A DNA stretch of 64,000 nt, taken from Desnuesiella massiliensis. Lineage in GTDB: Bacteria > Bacillota > Clostridia > Clostridiales > Clostridiaceae. Below are positions 1 through 8,080 of the stretch, piece by piece. Each line of letters begins with the position of its first letter. Position 1 is the stretch's first letter. The stretch is taken from contig NZ_LN879454.1 in the NCBI RefSeq assembly GCF_001403615.1, positions 444,216-508,215 of the forward strand. The letters run 5' to 3'. The translations under genes were made by a program, and so were the position numbers. The notes under the pieces are model-generated. The model searched no databases. It saw only the letters and a program-made list of their open reading frames with translations, and was not told the DNA's origin.

Positions 1-185
1 GAAGAAAAATAAATTCTCAGGTATCGAAGTGACAAGACGGTTAATAGATAAACTTGGTATTATTAGACTGGCTTCTTAAATGATGAATGCGCTAGGAAGA
101 AGAATATCGGAAAGCCGTGTGCGGGAAAATCGCATGCACGGTTTGATGAGGGGAAGAAGGGCGAAAGCCCTTTGACCTACTCTAC
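1..185 (+). mobile_element. 3' end of a group II intron (domains V and VI)
   Basis: The window opens inside a group II intron. Domain V lies at about 112-144: complementary arms AGCCGTGTGC and GCATGCACGGTT close on a GAAA-containing loop, with the AGC triad at the base. Domain VI follows with hairpin AAGGGCGAAAGCCCTT at about 156-171, and the intron ends near 185 with CCTACTCTAC, a common bacterial 3' end. The end of an intron-encoded protein lies just upstream. The rest of the element is outside the window. The exact 3' splice site is inferred. Confidence 0.85.
2..79 (+). CDS. Group II intron-encoded protein, C-terminal end (partial)
   Basis: An open frame enters from the left edge and stops at TAA 77-79, 32 bases before domain V, which is where intron-encoded reverse transcriptase/maturase proteins normally end. 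Only 25 residues are visible, rich in Lys, Arg and Ile and ending IIRLAS. No catalytic motif can be checked. The call rests on the position relative to domains V and VI rather than on similarity. Confidence 0.6.
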   Translation, partial: KKNKFSGIEVTRRLIDKLGIIRLAS

Positions 186-398
186 TTTGCTTCTAACTTC
201 TATATCAAGACCAAGGAACTTAATCTTAATTTTTAAGTGATGTATGAAAAGATTATGTTTTAAAACTAATTTAATCACATAAACAATTGATGCACACTTT
301 ATAAAAGTATCAAACATATCCAATACCACCCCCTTAGCTATAGTGAAGTATTCACCAATAGCCCAGGAGGGTAAAATGTTCAAAACCTCCGCAGCCAT
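177..398 (-). CDS. Small unknown protein, possibly cut short by the group II intron
   Basis: This 73-residue frame starts at ATG 398 directly after an AGAAGG motif. The middle is hydrophobic (MFDTFIKCASIVYVIKLVL) and could be a membrane helix; the tail is basic. I do not recognise the family. The last codons and the stop (GAG TAG) lie in the final bases of the group II intron, so the native C-terminus may have been replaced by intron sequence. A 56-bp sequence just upstream (423-478) recurs at 17482-17537, suggesting a shared promoter region. Confidence 0.4.
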   Translation of the reverse strand: MAAEVLNILPSWAIGEYFTIAKGVVLDMFDTFIKCASIVYVIKLVLKHNLFIHHLKIKIKFLGLDIEVRSKVE

Positions 399-422
399 CC
401 TTCTACGGTTAATAAATTATAC

Positions 423-478
423 TTGGATATTGTACCATAATTATGAACAGGTATATAGGGGGATTTATTGGAAGATAG
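423..478. repeat. 56-bp dispersed repeat, copy 1
   Basis: By hand alignment 43 of 56 bases match 17482-17537 without gaps. Conserved blocks include TGGATATTGTA, TAATTATG and ATATAGGG. On the minus strand it contains TGGTACAAT, a possible extended -10 pointing toward the gene that starts at 398. Function is unknown. Confidence 0.6.
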
Positions 479-651
479 TATAATAGAGATAAGCAAACTT
501 TGGCACACAGAATGAAACAATAACTGCTGAAATGATATTAAATTCAAGAGTAGGATATAGATACAAAAAATGGGAAGCAATGATCCCATATACGTTACAC
601 CAGTTACGGCCAACCTTATCACAAATGACATAGACATTCTTATATACCCTC

Positions 652-680
652 TTGACAAAACCTCATTCATTTATTATACT
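652..680 (+). promoter_or_regulatory. Sigma-A promoter of the Met T-box leader
   Basis: TTGACA at 652-657 and TATACT at 675-680 are separated by exactly 17 bases. The predicted start near 687 falls at the beginning of the T-box stem I, so this should be the promoter for the MetRS-like gene. Confidence 0.85.
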
Positions 681-686
681 GTGAAA

Positions 687-1063
687 AATAAAGGCATTGA
701 AGAGAAGAGTAGTTATTTTGGAAGCTTACAGAGAGTTCCTATTGCTGAGATGGAACAGTAGAAAAATTAATGAAACAAGTCTCGGAGCTGCATACGGATC
801 TTATTTTCAAGGAGTCTAAGGAAACAACTTCAACTATTACCTTATACATGCACCATAATGGCTAGAAGATGCCATTTTGGAACAAGTACAAGGTAGGTTT
901 CCGTAGCGTTTCCTTATAAGTGATGCTATGACGTTTGTTCACGTTACAGAACTAGAGTATGATTTTGTACTCGATAAGATTGGTATGGTGACATACTGAT
1001 GAAATAGGGTGGCAACGCGGAATAATTCGCCCCTACAAATTATTTGTAGGAGGTGTTTTTTTT
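687..1063 (+). promoter_or_regulatory. T-box riboswitch, probably tRNA-Met specific
   Basis: Stem I starts with the AGTA/GA-rich motif near 702 and the conserved AGAGAG at about 729. A plausible specifier ATG (Met) sits at 770-772 with an A on each side. The T-box sequence GGGTGGCAACGCGG is at 1007-1020. It is followed by an intrinsic terminator, CCCCTACA paired with TGTAGGAGG and a T8 run (about 1028-1063). Uncharged tRNA should stabilise the antiterminator and allow transcription of the downstream class I synthetase gene. A 98-bp palindromic element (818-915) is inserted between stem I and the antiterminator. The specifier assignment is inference; the T-box itself is clear. Confidence 0.9.
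818..915 (+). repeat. 98-bp palindromic element inside the Met T-box leader
   Basis: The 98 bases at 818-915 align without gaps to the reverse complement of 31524-31621 with roughly three quarters identity, including TTATACATGCACC and TGCCATTTTGGA. The ends are imperfect inverted repeats (AAGGAAACAA against GCGTTTCCTT), and an inner hairpin is formed by ATGGC and GCCAT. It lies outside the conserved T-box elements. It looks like a miniature mobile palindrome. Confidence 0.75.
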
Positions 1064-1129
1064 ACGCTTTTTTAAGTAAAAATAGTAATTTATATTAAGA
1101 ATATAGTTATATTTTAAGGAGTGTTTGTT

Positions 1130-3121
1130 ATGGAAGAAAGAAAAATTCAACGACCTATATTTCCTAAAAAAGCTGTAATAACTGCAGGTATGCCCTATGG
1201 TAATAAAGAATTGCATTTTGGACATGTAGGAGGTGTGTTTGTGCATGCCGATACCTTTGCAAGATTTTTAAGGGATAGAATTGGTGAGGAGAATGTTATA
1301 TTTGTATCTGGAACAGACTGCTATGGCTCACCTATTTCAGCAAGCTATAGAAAATTTGTAGAGGAAAATCAATACGAAGGTACCATAGAAGATTATGTTC
1401 GTGGAAATCATGAAAAACAAAAAGAAGTTTTAGATAAATATGAGATGAGTTTAAATTTATATGCGGCTTCTGCCTTAGGGAGAGCCGGTGAAATACACAA
1501 AAAAGTATCAGAAGAGGTATTTAACAAATTATATGAAGGTGGGTATTTAGTAAAACTATCCTCTCCACAGTTTTACGATCCTGATTTTAAAGTATTCTTA
1601 AATGGTAGGCAAGTAGTTGGTAAATGTCCTATAGAGGGGTGTACTTCAGATAATGGTTATGCAGATGAATGTTCCTTGGGGCATCAGTACATGCCAAGTG
1701 AATTGATTGAGCCAAAGAGCATTTTATCTGGTAAAACACCTGAATTAAGAGATGTGACAAACTGGTATTTTAAACTAGATGAATATAACCAAATTTTAAA
1801 GGAAAGAGTAGACTATTTAAGAACAAATTCTAATTGGCGCAAGTATTTGCTAAATACTATTGAAGAATTCTTAAAGCTGCCAATTATCTATGTAAAGCGT
1901 AAGCAATTAGAAGGAGTTGCAGACCTAGAAGAAAAATTGCCAAAGCATACAATTATTGATGAACCAAAGAAAGCCTCCATTTCTTTTATATTTGAAAGTC
2001 TACATGATAGGGATATAGCAAGAGATGTATTCGATAAGATGGGAATTCGTTTTCGAACTGGTAAGACATTAGTACCTTTTAGGCTATCGGGAAATGTTGA
2101 GTGGGGTATTAAGGTACCAGAAAAAGAAAACCTTAAGGATTTAACCTTTTGGGTTTGGCCTGAATCCCTTTGGGCACCTATTTCCTTTACCAAAGCATAT
2201 CTAGAATCCATAGGCAAAGATTCTGAGGAATGGAAGGAATGGTGGCATTCTAAAGATGCAAAAGTATATCAATTTATTGGGGAAGACAATATTTATTTTT
2301 ACGGAATTGCAGAAATGGCATTGTTTATGGCTTTATTGGGAGTTGATAATGAAGATAAAGTAAACTGGGAAAATATTCACCTTCCTGACTTGATCGCAAA
2401 CAATCACCTATTGTTTATGGATAAAAAGGCAAGCAGCAGCAGTGCTATTAAGCCGCCTATGGCAGGAGAACTATTACAATACTATACATCAGAGCAATTA
2501 CGTATGCATTTTTTAAGTCTTGGACTGTCTAAGAAGAGTGCTAGCTTTATGCCTCAAGTTTTTATGAGGGAAGAAGAGAAGCAAGGGCCAGACACAGTTT
2601 TAAAAGAAGGTAATTTATTGACCAATGTGCTTAATAGACTTGTTCGTTCTTGCTTTTACACTGCACAAAAATATTTTGATGGTGCAATACCAGTAGGGGA
2701 AATTAGTAGAAATATTATAGAAGAATCTAAGGAAGCTATTCTAACTTATGAAAGACATATGTACAATCATGAGTTTCATAGTGTAACTTATGTTTTAGAT
2801 AGTTACATTCGCAATATGAATAAGTACTGGACAAATAATATGAAGCTTGCAGAAACCAATGAAGATAATACTCTTCGCAAACAAGTGCTAATAGATGCTT
2901 TTCATGCTGTAAGAACTGCTATTACTTTAATTCATCCCATTGCTCCAAGCAGCTGCGAAAGGGTAAGAGAATATCTAAGTGTAAATGAAAAGATTTGGAA
3001 TTGGGACTATATATTTGAGCCTATTTATACATTTATAGAAAACCCATTGACCCATAAGCTAAAATATTTAGCACCTCGTGTAGATTTCTTTGAGAAGCAT
3101 CAAGGGCAAATTTCTAATTAG
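1130..3121 (+). CDS. Divergent methionyl-tRNA synthetase-like class I tRNA ligase
   Basis: This 663-residue protein has the class I signature HFGH (HIGH box) after AGMPYGNKELHFGH near residue 24-31, the SGTDCYGSP motif, and a cysteine/histidine knuckle (CPIEGC...C...H) near residues 166-188, as in MetRS. The KMSKS loop is degraded: KKASSSS stands where KMSKS is expected, near residue 435. Start ATG 1130 has AAGGAG eight bases upstream; an upstream in-frame GTG at 1121 overlaps that site. The Met-type T-box in front supports control by tRNA-Met charging. It may be a second MetRS, or a paralog with altered activity. A palindromic repeat and a terminator follow. Confidence 0.8.
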   Translation: MEERKIQRPIFPKKAVITAGMPYGNKELHFGHVGGVFVHADTFARFLRDRIGEENVIFVSGTDCYGSPISASYRKFVEENQYEGTIEDYVRGNHEKQKEVLDKYEMSLNLYAASALGRAGEIHKKVSEEVFNKLYEGGYLVKLSSPQFYDPDFKVFLNGRQVVGKCPIEGCTSDNGYADECSLGHQYMPSELIEPKSILSGKTPELRDVTNWYFKLDEYNQILKERVDYLRTNSNWRKYLLNTIEEFLKLPIIYVKRKQLEGVADLEEKLPKHTIIDEPKKASISFIFESLHDRDIARDVFDKMGIRFRTGKTLVPFRLSGNVEWGIKVPEKENLKDLTFWVWPESLWAPISFTKAYLESIGKDSEEWKEWWHSKDAKVYQFIGEDNIYFYGIAEMALFMALLGVDNEDKVNWENIHLPDLIANNHLLFMDKKASSSSAIKPPMAGELLQYYTSEQLRMHFLSLGLSKKSASFMPQVFMREEEKQGPDTVLKEGNLLTNVLNRLVRSCFYTAQKYFDGAIPVGEISRNIIEESKEAILTYERHMYNHEFHSVTYVLDSYIRNMNKYWTNNMKLAETNEDNTLRKQVLIDAFHAVRTAITLIHPIAPSSCERVREYLSVNEKIWNWDYIFEPIYTFIENPLTHKLKYLAPRVDFFEKHQGQISN

Positions 3122-3128
3122 GGCGTGG

Positions 3129-3175
3129 TAAGTGGACGTTTCAAGTGCCATATGTGGAGCTGGAAACGTCACTTT
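3129..3175. repeat. GTGCCATATGTGG palindromic repeat, copy 1 (degenerate)
   Basis: GGACGTTTCAAGTGCCA, TATG and TGGAGCTGGAAACGTC form an imperfect hairpin just after the stop of the MetRS-like gene. A nearly perfect copy lies at 25765-25814 after the UvrA paralog. The spacer TATG and outer arms are shared. Confidence 0.7.
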
Positions 3176-3225
3176 GTCATATAAATACGGCTTCTGCTTT
3201 GAACTACAAAACAAAATAATAGCAT

Positions 3226-3263
3226 AAAAACAGCAATGATATTCATATATTATTGCTGTTTTT
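3226..3263 (+). terminator. Intrinsic terminator
   Basis: AAAAACAGCAAT pairs with ATTGCTGTTTTT around a 14-base centre and ends in a T-run. It closes the MetRS-like transcription unit and, because of A/T tails on both sides, may act in both directions. Confidence 0.8.
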
Positions 3264-3364
3264 AGATTTGCTTTGAAAAAATAGTATTTGGAATATAGTT
3301 ACAATATAATATTAGTATACACTTGTGGAAAATTATTATAAATTCTATTAAAATGGGGGGTGCC

Positions 3365-3793
3365 ATGAAAAAAAGAATATTAGTATCTGTTGTATTACTT
3401 TTAGCGCTTATCATTTTTGCTATAATGTATATAAATAGTAATCATAAAAGAATTAGTGAAATAGGTGGATTCCAAGCTAATGATATTACAAAGATTAGTT
3501 TTCAGTATAATAACCCTGCTATTAAAGGGGGAACTGTTGAAAATAAAGAAAATATAAATGAATTTATGAACTATATAAATAGTTGTGTTTTTACAAAAAA
3601 ATTAACGCAGACTTTAATGGCAGGGTATTATCAATCGGTAATTTTATTTATTGGAGATAATAAAGTAATGAGTATAATGACTTATGAAAACTTTATAGAT
3701 ATAAATGGCATTCAATATAATATGGTAAAAAATAAATTAAGTTTAGAAAAGATTGATGATTTTATAAAGTCAAAAATAGCCATCTATGATTAG
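3365..3793 (+). CDS. Membrane-anchored small protein of unknown function
   Basis: The 142-residue product starts at ATG 3365, five bases after a GGGGGG ribosome site; the earlier in-frame start lacks one. A basic N-terminus and one hydrophobic helix (ILVSVVLLLALIIFAIMYI) suggest an uncleaved anchor with the rest outside the cell. The exterior part begins with a segment reading ITKISFQYNNP, which resembles small Firmicute extracellular DUF proteins, but I cannot assign the family. It stands alone between two terminators or gaps. Confidence 0.7.
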   Translation: MKKRILVSVVLLLALIIFAIMYINSNHKRISEIGGFQANDITKISFQYNNPAIKGGTVENKENINEFMNYINSCVFTKKLTQTLMAGYYQSVILFIGDNKVMSIMTYENFIDINGIQYNMVKNKLSLEKIDDFIKSKIAIYD

Positions 3794-3893
3794 GTGGATG
3801 GATTTAATGGAGTTTTAACAAAGTACCTTACAAACTATATGTGCTAGTTATTATGAACCGTTTACCAAACAATTTTAAGGAGGTAACATAAAC

Positions 3894-4352
3894 GTGGATA
3901 GGCATTTTACAGTTTCCGTATTTATAGTATATAAGGATAAAGTATTATTACATTTGCATAAAAGGGCTAAGAAAATACTTCCTTTAGGTGGACATATAGA
4001 ATTGAATGAATTGCCGGAAGAGGCATGTATTCGTGAAGCACAAGAAGAAGCAGGTTTAAAAATAAATCTATACAATCCAATAAATAACCAACTTAAAAAT
4101 TCATGCGAATTGGTAGGAGAAAAATTGTTAATAAATCCTATGCACACAATTTTAGGTGAAATAAATTCAGAACATTATCATATAGACTTTGTTTATTATG
4201 CAACTGCAAAATCTTTTGATACAATACCAGGAGATGGGGAATCTAATTTGCTCAAATGGTATAATAAAGAAGATTTGAAAAACGCATATGACATTCAGCA
4301 TAATATTTTGACAATGGCTAATGAAGCATTAGAATTATTAGGTGAAAGATAA
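3894..4352 (+). CDS. Nudix hydrolase
   Basis: The protein (152 residues) carries a complete Nudix box, G-x5-E-x7-REUxEExGU, as GGHIELNELPEEAC followed by IREAQEEAGL near residues 32-55. Such enzymes hydrolyse nucleoside diphosphates linked to another moiety; the substrate cannot be predicted here. The start is GTG at 3894, ten bases after AAGGAGG. It appears to be a single-gene unit ending in a terminator at 4388-4430. Confidence 0.9.
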   Translation: MDRHFTVSVFIVYKDKVLLHLHKRAKKILPLGGHIELNELPEEACIREAQEEAGLKINLYNPINNQLKNSCELVGEKLLINPMHTILGEINSEHYHIDFVYYATAKSFDTIPGDGESNLLKWYNKEDLKNAYDIQHNILTMANEALELLGER

Positions 4353-4387
4353 TTAAATAATGGTGCAAAAAATAATATAAAACAAAT

Positions 4388-4430
4388 AAAGCATATATCA
4401 TTCATGAGAGATATATGCTTTGTTATTTTT
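4388..4430 (+). terminator. Intrinsic terminator after the Nudix gene
   Basis: AAAGCATATATC pairs with GATATATGCTTT across a ten-base loop and is followed by TGTTATTTTT. Confidence 0.8.
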
Positions 4431-4639
4431 AATTGTTATATTGACATGCATATGAAGATAAAGTATACTATTATTTCAAAATACAATATAATATTATAAC
4501 ATAAAATTAGAAGAAAGTCAAGAGTTTTTAAAAATAATTATTTATCTTAGCAGGGGGGATGCATAGATGAAAAGAACTAATGTAGTTCACATACTTGAAA
4601 AATAAGCTAATAGCATTATTTTAATAAGGGGATGCTTTA

Positions 4640-5077
4640 ATGGATTTAATCAGTATTTTAAATTTTGGGCCATCCATACTAAATGAAGCAAATATTAATG
4701 AGTTACTTGAAGTTAACGAAGAGATTAAAAAAGACGGTATAGTATTAACCCTAGAAGACGCAAAGCAGATTATTAATGTAAGGAATAAGGTCTTAAAAGG
4801 CTACGGCAGGGTTGAACTAAGCTTTGAGGTTACTAAAAAGTTAATAAAAGTTTTTAGTTCTTCAACATTTATAAATGATAAAAATTATATGTATATTTTA
4901 AATGATATACAAGAGACCTTCTATTATCTAAAAAATGAGACAGAAGATAAACTTGGAGATGATAAACTTATTGAACTAATGAAGGATACATTTGAAACCT
5001 ATTGTGAAGGCTCTGTAGAACTTTTGAATAGTCACTTAGAAGAGTTTTCAAGAGATTTTAGAAAAAAGTTAGAGTAA
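4640..5077 (+). CDS. DUF6323-like protein of unknown function
   Basis: The 145-residue acidic, helical protein starts MDLISILNFGPSILN and has no signal peptide, membrane segment or known catalytic motif. From memory it fits the clostridial family DUF6323, usually encoded next to a DUF6179 protein as here; I could not verify this by search. A GGGG ribosome site precedes ATG 4640. The next gene begins 12 bases after its stop, so the two are probably co-translated. A 12-codon ORF with its own GGGGGG site lies just upstream at 4567-4605. Confidence 0.65.
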   Translation: MDLISILNFGPSILNEANINELLEVNEEIKKDGIVLTLEDAKQIINVRNKVLKGYGRVELSFEVTKKLIKVFSSSTFINDKNYMYILNDIQETFYYLKNETEDKLGDDKLIELMKDTFETYCEGSVELLNSHLEEFSRDFRKKLE

Positions 5078-5089
5078 AGGAAGAGTAAT

Positions 5090-6526
5090 ATGATGGATTT
5101 GAATATTGAAAATAGTCTACAGCTAACTAATGAAGAAAAAATAAATGTAAGAGCATTAAATAAAAATCAATATATCATTTCACTTCTTAAAGAGGCTATG
5201 AAATGTGGTGCAATTAGTAATAAGGATGTGCTTGATATTCAGATCAGAATAATGGAAGTGCTAAAAGAGTTAATCATGAAGTACACAAAAGGCGAAAGTA
5301 CGTCAGTTACTGTAGAAGTTACTGAAGGCTTACTTAATTCTCTTTTGTATTCCTTAGATTTTTACTTGATTGAATTAGATGCTCCACAAGCTGCATTAAG
5401 AGAGCTAAAGGAAAAAGATATAAGGACAATGTATGAGAAGGGAATTGAGCTATTGCGATTATGTGTCATTGACACTAAAAAATTGTATGAGAAAATAAAG
5501 AGAAATAGATTGCAAGTAGAGCTTGAGGCTTATAATTTAACTATAGATGAGGCTATACCCTGCTTTTTTGAAAAATATACTGTAATTTTTGAAGCGCACA
5601 ATACCATGGCTAGTATAGATTATCCCTTGGTATTTGATGATATGAGTGTAAGAGGGATTTCATATATTAAAAATTATCTAGAGCATTTAGATATTGAAAC
5701 GGAATTCTGCAATTTTTTCTCAGGGGAAGACATAGATAAGATTTTAAATGGTTTTGGGAAGATGTGCAGGTTAAATCACACCATAGAGTTGATAAATATA
5801 TTCGAGCTCTTGATAAATAATTCTATATTTTCTGTTTTATGCGGAAACAAGGCTGGACAACTAACCATCACAAAAAGCCAATATGATATGATAAATGAAA
5901 ACCTTAAGGGAATGAATTTAACTAGAATAAATGCACTTATAAATAAAGCGGTAGAAACAATTATTACTGATCTTCAAATAAGTAATTCCTTACTTATAGA
6001 GTATATAAATAATTATAAAGAATTATTTATAAAAAGAGTGTTAAACGCCTTAGAAAATAATTGTTTAAATAGTTTGATAGTAGTAGAATATGAGGATAGT
6101 AAAAAGTACACCTTTGATTTTGATGAAGGAAAAAGAATGAGTGAAAAAAGCTTCAATCTCACAGTTACTAGAATAATGAAGTTATCAAAAGTTATAGATA
6201 AAATAGAAGTTCTAAATTCAGAGGTTCATTCATTACAAGATTTTATTGATATTCTTAATTCAGACTGCTTTTTTGGAGAAGAATTTGGACACGTATTTAA
6301 TACACTATCAAATATTGAATTAACTATTTTAGCTAAGCTAGTATTCTACGAGGAACTTAGGGATGAGCTAACAGATTTATCAGAGATTATAAACAGTAAA
6401 AGAGAAATAGAAGCTGAGTGGCAAAAGCATTTTATTAAGTTTATGGAGGGGTTAAGTGAGGATAAGAAGAAAGAAATCGAAAAGTTACTCAATGAAGTTG
6501 ATTATGAGGAGATAAAGTTTTATTAG
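5090..6526 (+). CDS. DUF6179-like protein of unknown function
   Basis: This 478-residue protein is predicted cytosolic and almost entirely alpha-helical, with many Glu/Lys-rich segments and no transmembrane region. It follows the DUF6323-like gene by 12 bases, which matches the usual pairing of DUF6179 with DUF6323 in clostridia as I recall it. ATG codons at 5090 and 5093 are both possible; AAAGGAAGAG lies just upstream. No enzymatic motif is seen. The gene pair ends at a very strong hairpin at 6587-6646. Confidence 0.65.
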   Translation: MMDLNIENSLQLTNEEKINVRALNKNQYIISLLKEAMKCGAISNKDVLDIQIRIMEVLKELIMKYTKGESTSVTVEVTEGLLNSLLYSLDFYLIELDAPQAALRELKEKDIRTMYEKGIELLRLCVIDTKKLYEKIKRNRLQVELEAYNLTIDEAIPCFFEKYTVIFEAHNTMASIDYPLVFDDMSVRGISYIKNYLEHLDIETEFCNFFSGEDIDKILNGFGKMCRLNHTIELINIFELLINNSIFSVLCGNKAGQLTITKSQYDMINENLKGMNLTRINALINKAVETIITDLQISNSLLIEYINNYKELFIKRVLNALENNCLNSLIVVEYEDSKKYTFDFDEGKRMSEKSFNLTVTRIMKLSKVIDKIEVLNSEVHSLQDFIDILNSDCFFGEEFGHVFNTLSNIELTILAKLVFYEELRDELTDLSEIINSKREIEAEWQKHFIKFMEGLSEDKKKEIEKLLNEVDYEEIKFY

Positions 6527-6586
6527 AGTTTAATGCTCTTTGGTACGTAAAAGGGCTTACTTCAAGGAGTGTCGGTATATATCTAT

Positions 6587-6646
6587 ATCCTATCCCTAAT
6601 GTATGACTTAGAAAAGTCTAAGTTGTACATTAGGGATAGGATTTTT
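6587..6646. terminator. Bidirectional intrinsic terminator between convergent genes
   Basis: ATCCTATCCCTAATGTA pairs with TACATTAGGGATAGGAT, with a second inner stem GACTTAGA/TCTAAGTT, and ends in TTTTT. It separates the DUF6179-like gene from the convergent acetyltransferase gene. Confidence 0.85.
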
Positions 6647-6651
6647 ACTAT

Positions 6652-7278
6652 TTATTCAAATTTATCAATAAAAGCCTGTAATTTCTCAACATACCTGCCA
6701 ACATGAATCCCATCTAATAGCATATGATTTACCTGTATAGAATATGGCAGCAAGAATCTATCTTTTTCCTTGAAGTACTTTCCAAAAGAGATTCTGTGTA
6801 TAGAATTCTCCTTATTCATTACAATTTCATTTGAAATGCTAGTAAAGGATATCCAAGGTATACAAGAAAAGTATATAAGCTTGTCCTGGTCTTCAATTAT
6901 TCTAGGGAAATACTCCTTTTGGTCTCTTGAAGCCTCTTTTGCAGAATTCGAAAATTCTATAATATCCTCTTTAAGAGGTAAAGTAACAATCTTAAATAAG
7001 TTTTTATCAGGCTCCATATCCGTAAATGACGGCTGCAGGGAGTCATGAAGAATGATTTTACCCTCTCTAATCTTGTAACGGAAAGCCTCTATTTCATTCA
7101 CTACATAGGTAGAAGCATAAATCATACTATAGTAAAAGGATAGCTTATTGCTTTTTACAAAGCTCAGAAAATTTGTTATATCAATATTCATGCATATATT
7201 AAACTGAGGATTATCAACCTTTTCAAAAAACTTATAATGCTCTCTTCTTTCAAAATCATTAAAATCAATATATTTCAT
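6652..7278 (-). CDS. Chloramphenicol acetyltransferase-like protein
   Basis: The 208-residue protein is a CAT-family trimeric acetyltransferase. It keeps the catalytic motif HMLLDG (HxxxDG, His about residue 185) near the C-terminus, the N-terminal FERREHYKFF motif, and the SFTSIS segment typical of CAT. ATG 7278 follows AGGAGG by five bases; a longer frame to 7329 lacks a good site. It is slightly shorter than classic CAT enzymes. Whether it acetylates chloramphenicol or another hydroxyl acceptor is unknown. It is divergent from a TetR gene, a typical arrangement for drug-inducible control. Confidence 0.85.
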   Translation of the reverse strand: MKYIDFNDFERREHYKFFEKVDNPQFNICMNIDITNFLSFVKSNKLSFYYSMIYASTYVVNEIEAFRYKIREGKIILHDSLQPSFTDMEPDKNLFKIVTLPLKEDIIEFSNSAKEASRDQKEYFPRIIEDQDKLIYFSCIPWISFTSISNEIVMNKENSIHRISFGKYFKEKDRFLLPYSIQVNHMLLDGIHVGRYVEKLQAFIDKFE

Positions 7279-7425
7279 AATGCCTCCTAGATATATAAAT
7301 TTATTATTTAAGTCCATATTATTTGACAACTAACAAAAATAAGGATATATTAAATAATAACATAAAAACGACACAAGTGTATAGTTTGATATATAATTAT
7401 TAAATTCTGATAAGGAGGATAGTCA

Positions 7426-8043
7426 ATGTCGCCAAAAGTAAGTGAAAGATATAAAGATGAAAAAAGAAAAGAATTATTAAATTCTGCTAGAAATGTTTTT
7501 GTAAGAAACGGATATCTAAAAACAAGCATGCAAAATATCATGGATGAGGCGAAAATTTCTAGAGGAGCCTTATATTCATACTTTAAAAATATAGATGATA
7601 TATTTTTAGAAGTTCTTAAGTTAGAAGATTATGAAGACATAAGATCATTGGAGTTTAGTTATGATGAGAACATATGGCAACAACTAATGACTTGGATTGA
7701 AAATATGCTAAAGGATATATTTGAAATAGATAAAACTCTAACCTTTGCAAAAACAGAATTTTTTGTATCTATAAATTATAAAAATCAGAAAGATAAATTT
7801 ACTTATATTAAACATAGACATGCTAACTTGGTAAATAAAATTGAGAATATATTTCAAGCTGGAGTGGACAGGAAAGAATTCCATCCTGAAGTTTGCATTA
7901 ATTCAATAGCTATATATCTTATATCATTTTTTGATGGTTTAATGCTAAATAGATTTAATTTAGATATGGCTATGGAGGAGTTAGAAAAACAAGTTGACAT
8001 ATTTAAATACTCTTTGGAGAAAATACTTGGACTAAATAGATAG
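7426..8043 (+). CDS. TetR-family transcriptional regulator
   Basis: The N-terminal 60 residues form a TetR helix-turn-helix: RKELLNSARNVFVRNGY, then TSMQNIMDEAKISRGALYSYF. The remaining 145 residues form the variable ligand/dimerisation domain. ATG 7426 follows AAGGAGG. It is transcribed away from the CAT-like gene and is 37 bases upstream of a GNAT gene, so it probably represses one or both. No clear operator palindrome could be picked out in the 147-bp divergent spacer. Confidence 0.88.
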   Translation: MSPKVSERYKDEKRKELLNSARNVFVRNGYLKTSMQNIMDEAKISRGALYSYFKNIDDIFLEVLKLEDYEDIRSLEFSYDENIWQQLMTWIENMLKDIFEIDKTLTFAKTEFFVSINYKNQKDKFTYIKHRHANLVNKIENIFQAGVDRKEFHPEVCINSIAIYLISFFDGLMLNRFNLDMAMEELEKQVDIFKYSLEKILGLNR

Positions 8044-8080
8044 AAAGCTAAATATGAGAATTTATATAGGGGGAGATAAA

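Noticed and set aside
380..670. Minus-strand 96-codon frame overlapping the small gene at 177-398
   Set aside because: It has no ribosome site, runs through the repeat and the T-box promoter region, and its composition is not protein-like.
570..761. Plus-strand 63-codon frame before the MetRS-like gene
   Set aside because: It covers the promoter and stem I of the T-box and is only an open stretch within RNA structure.
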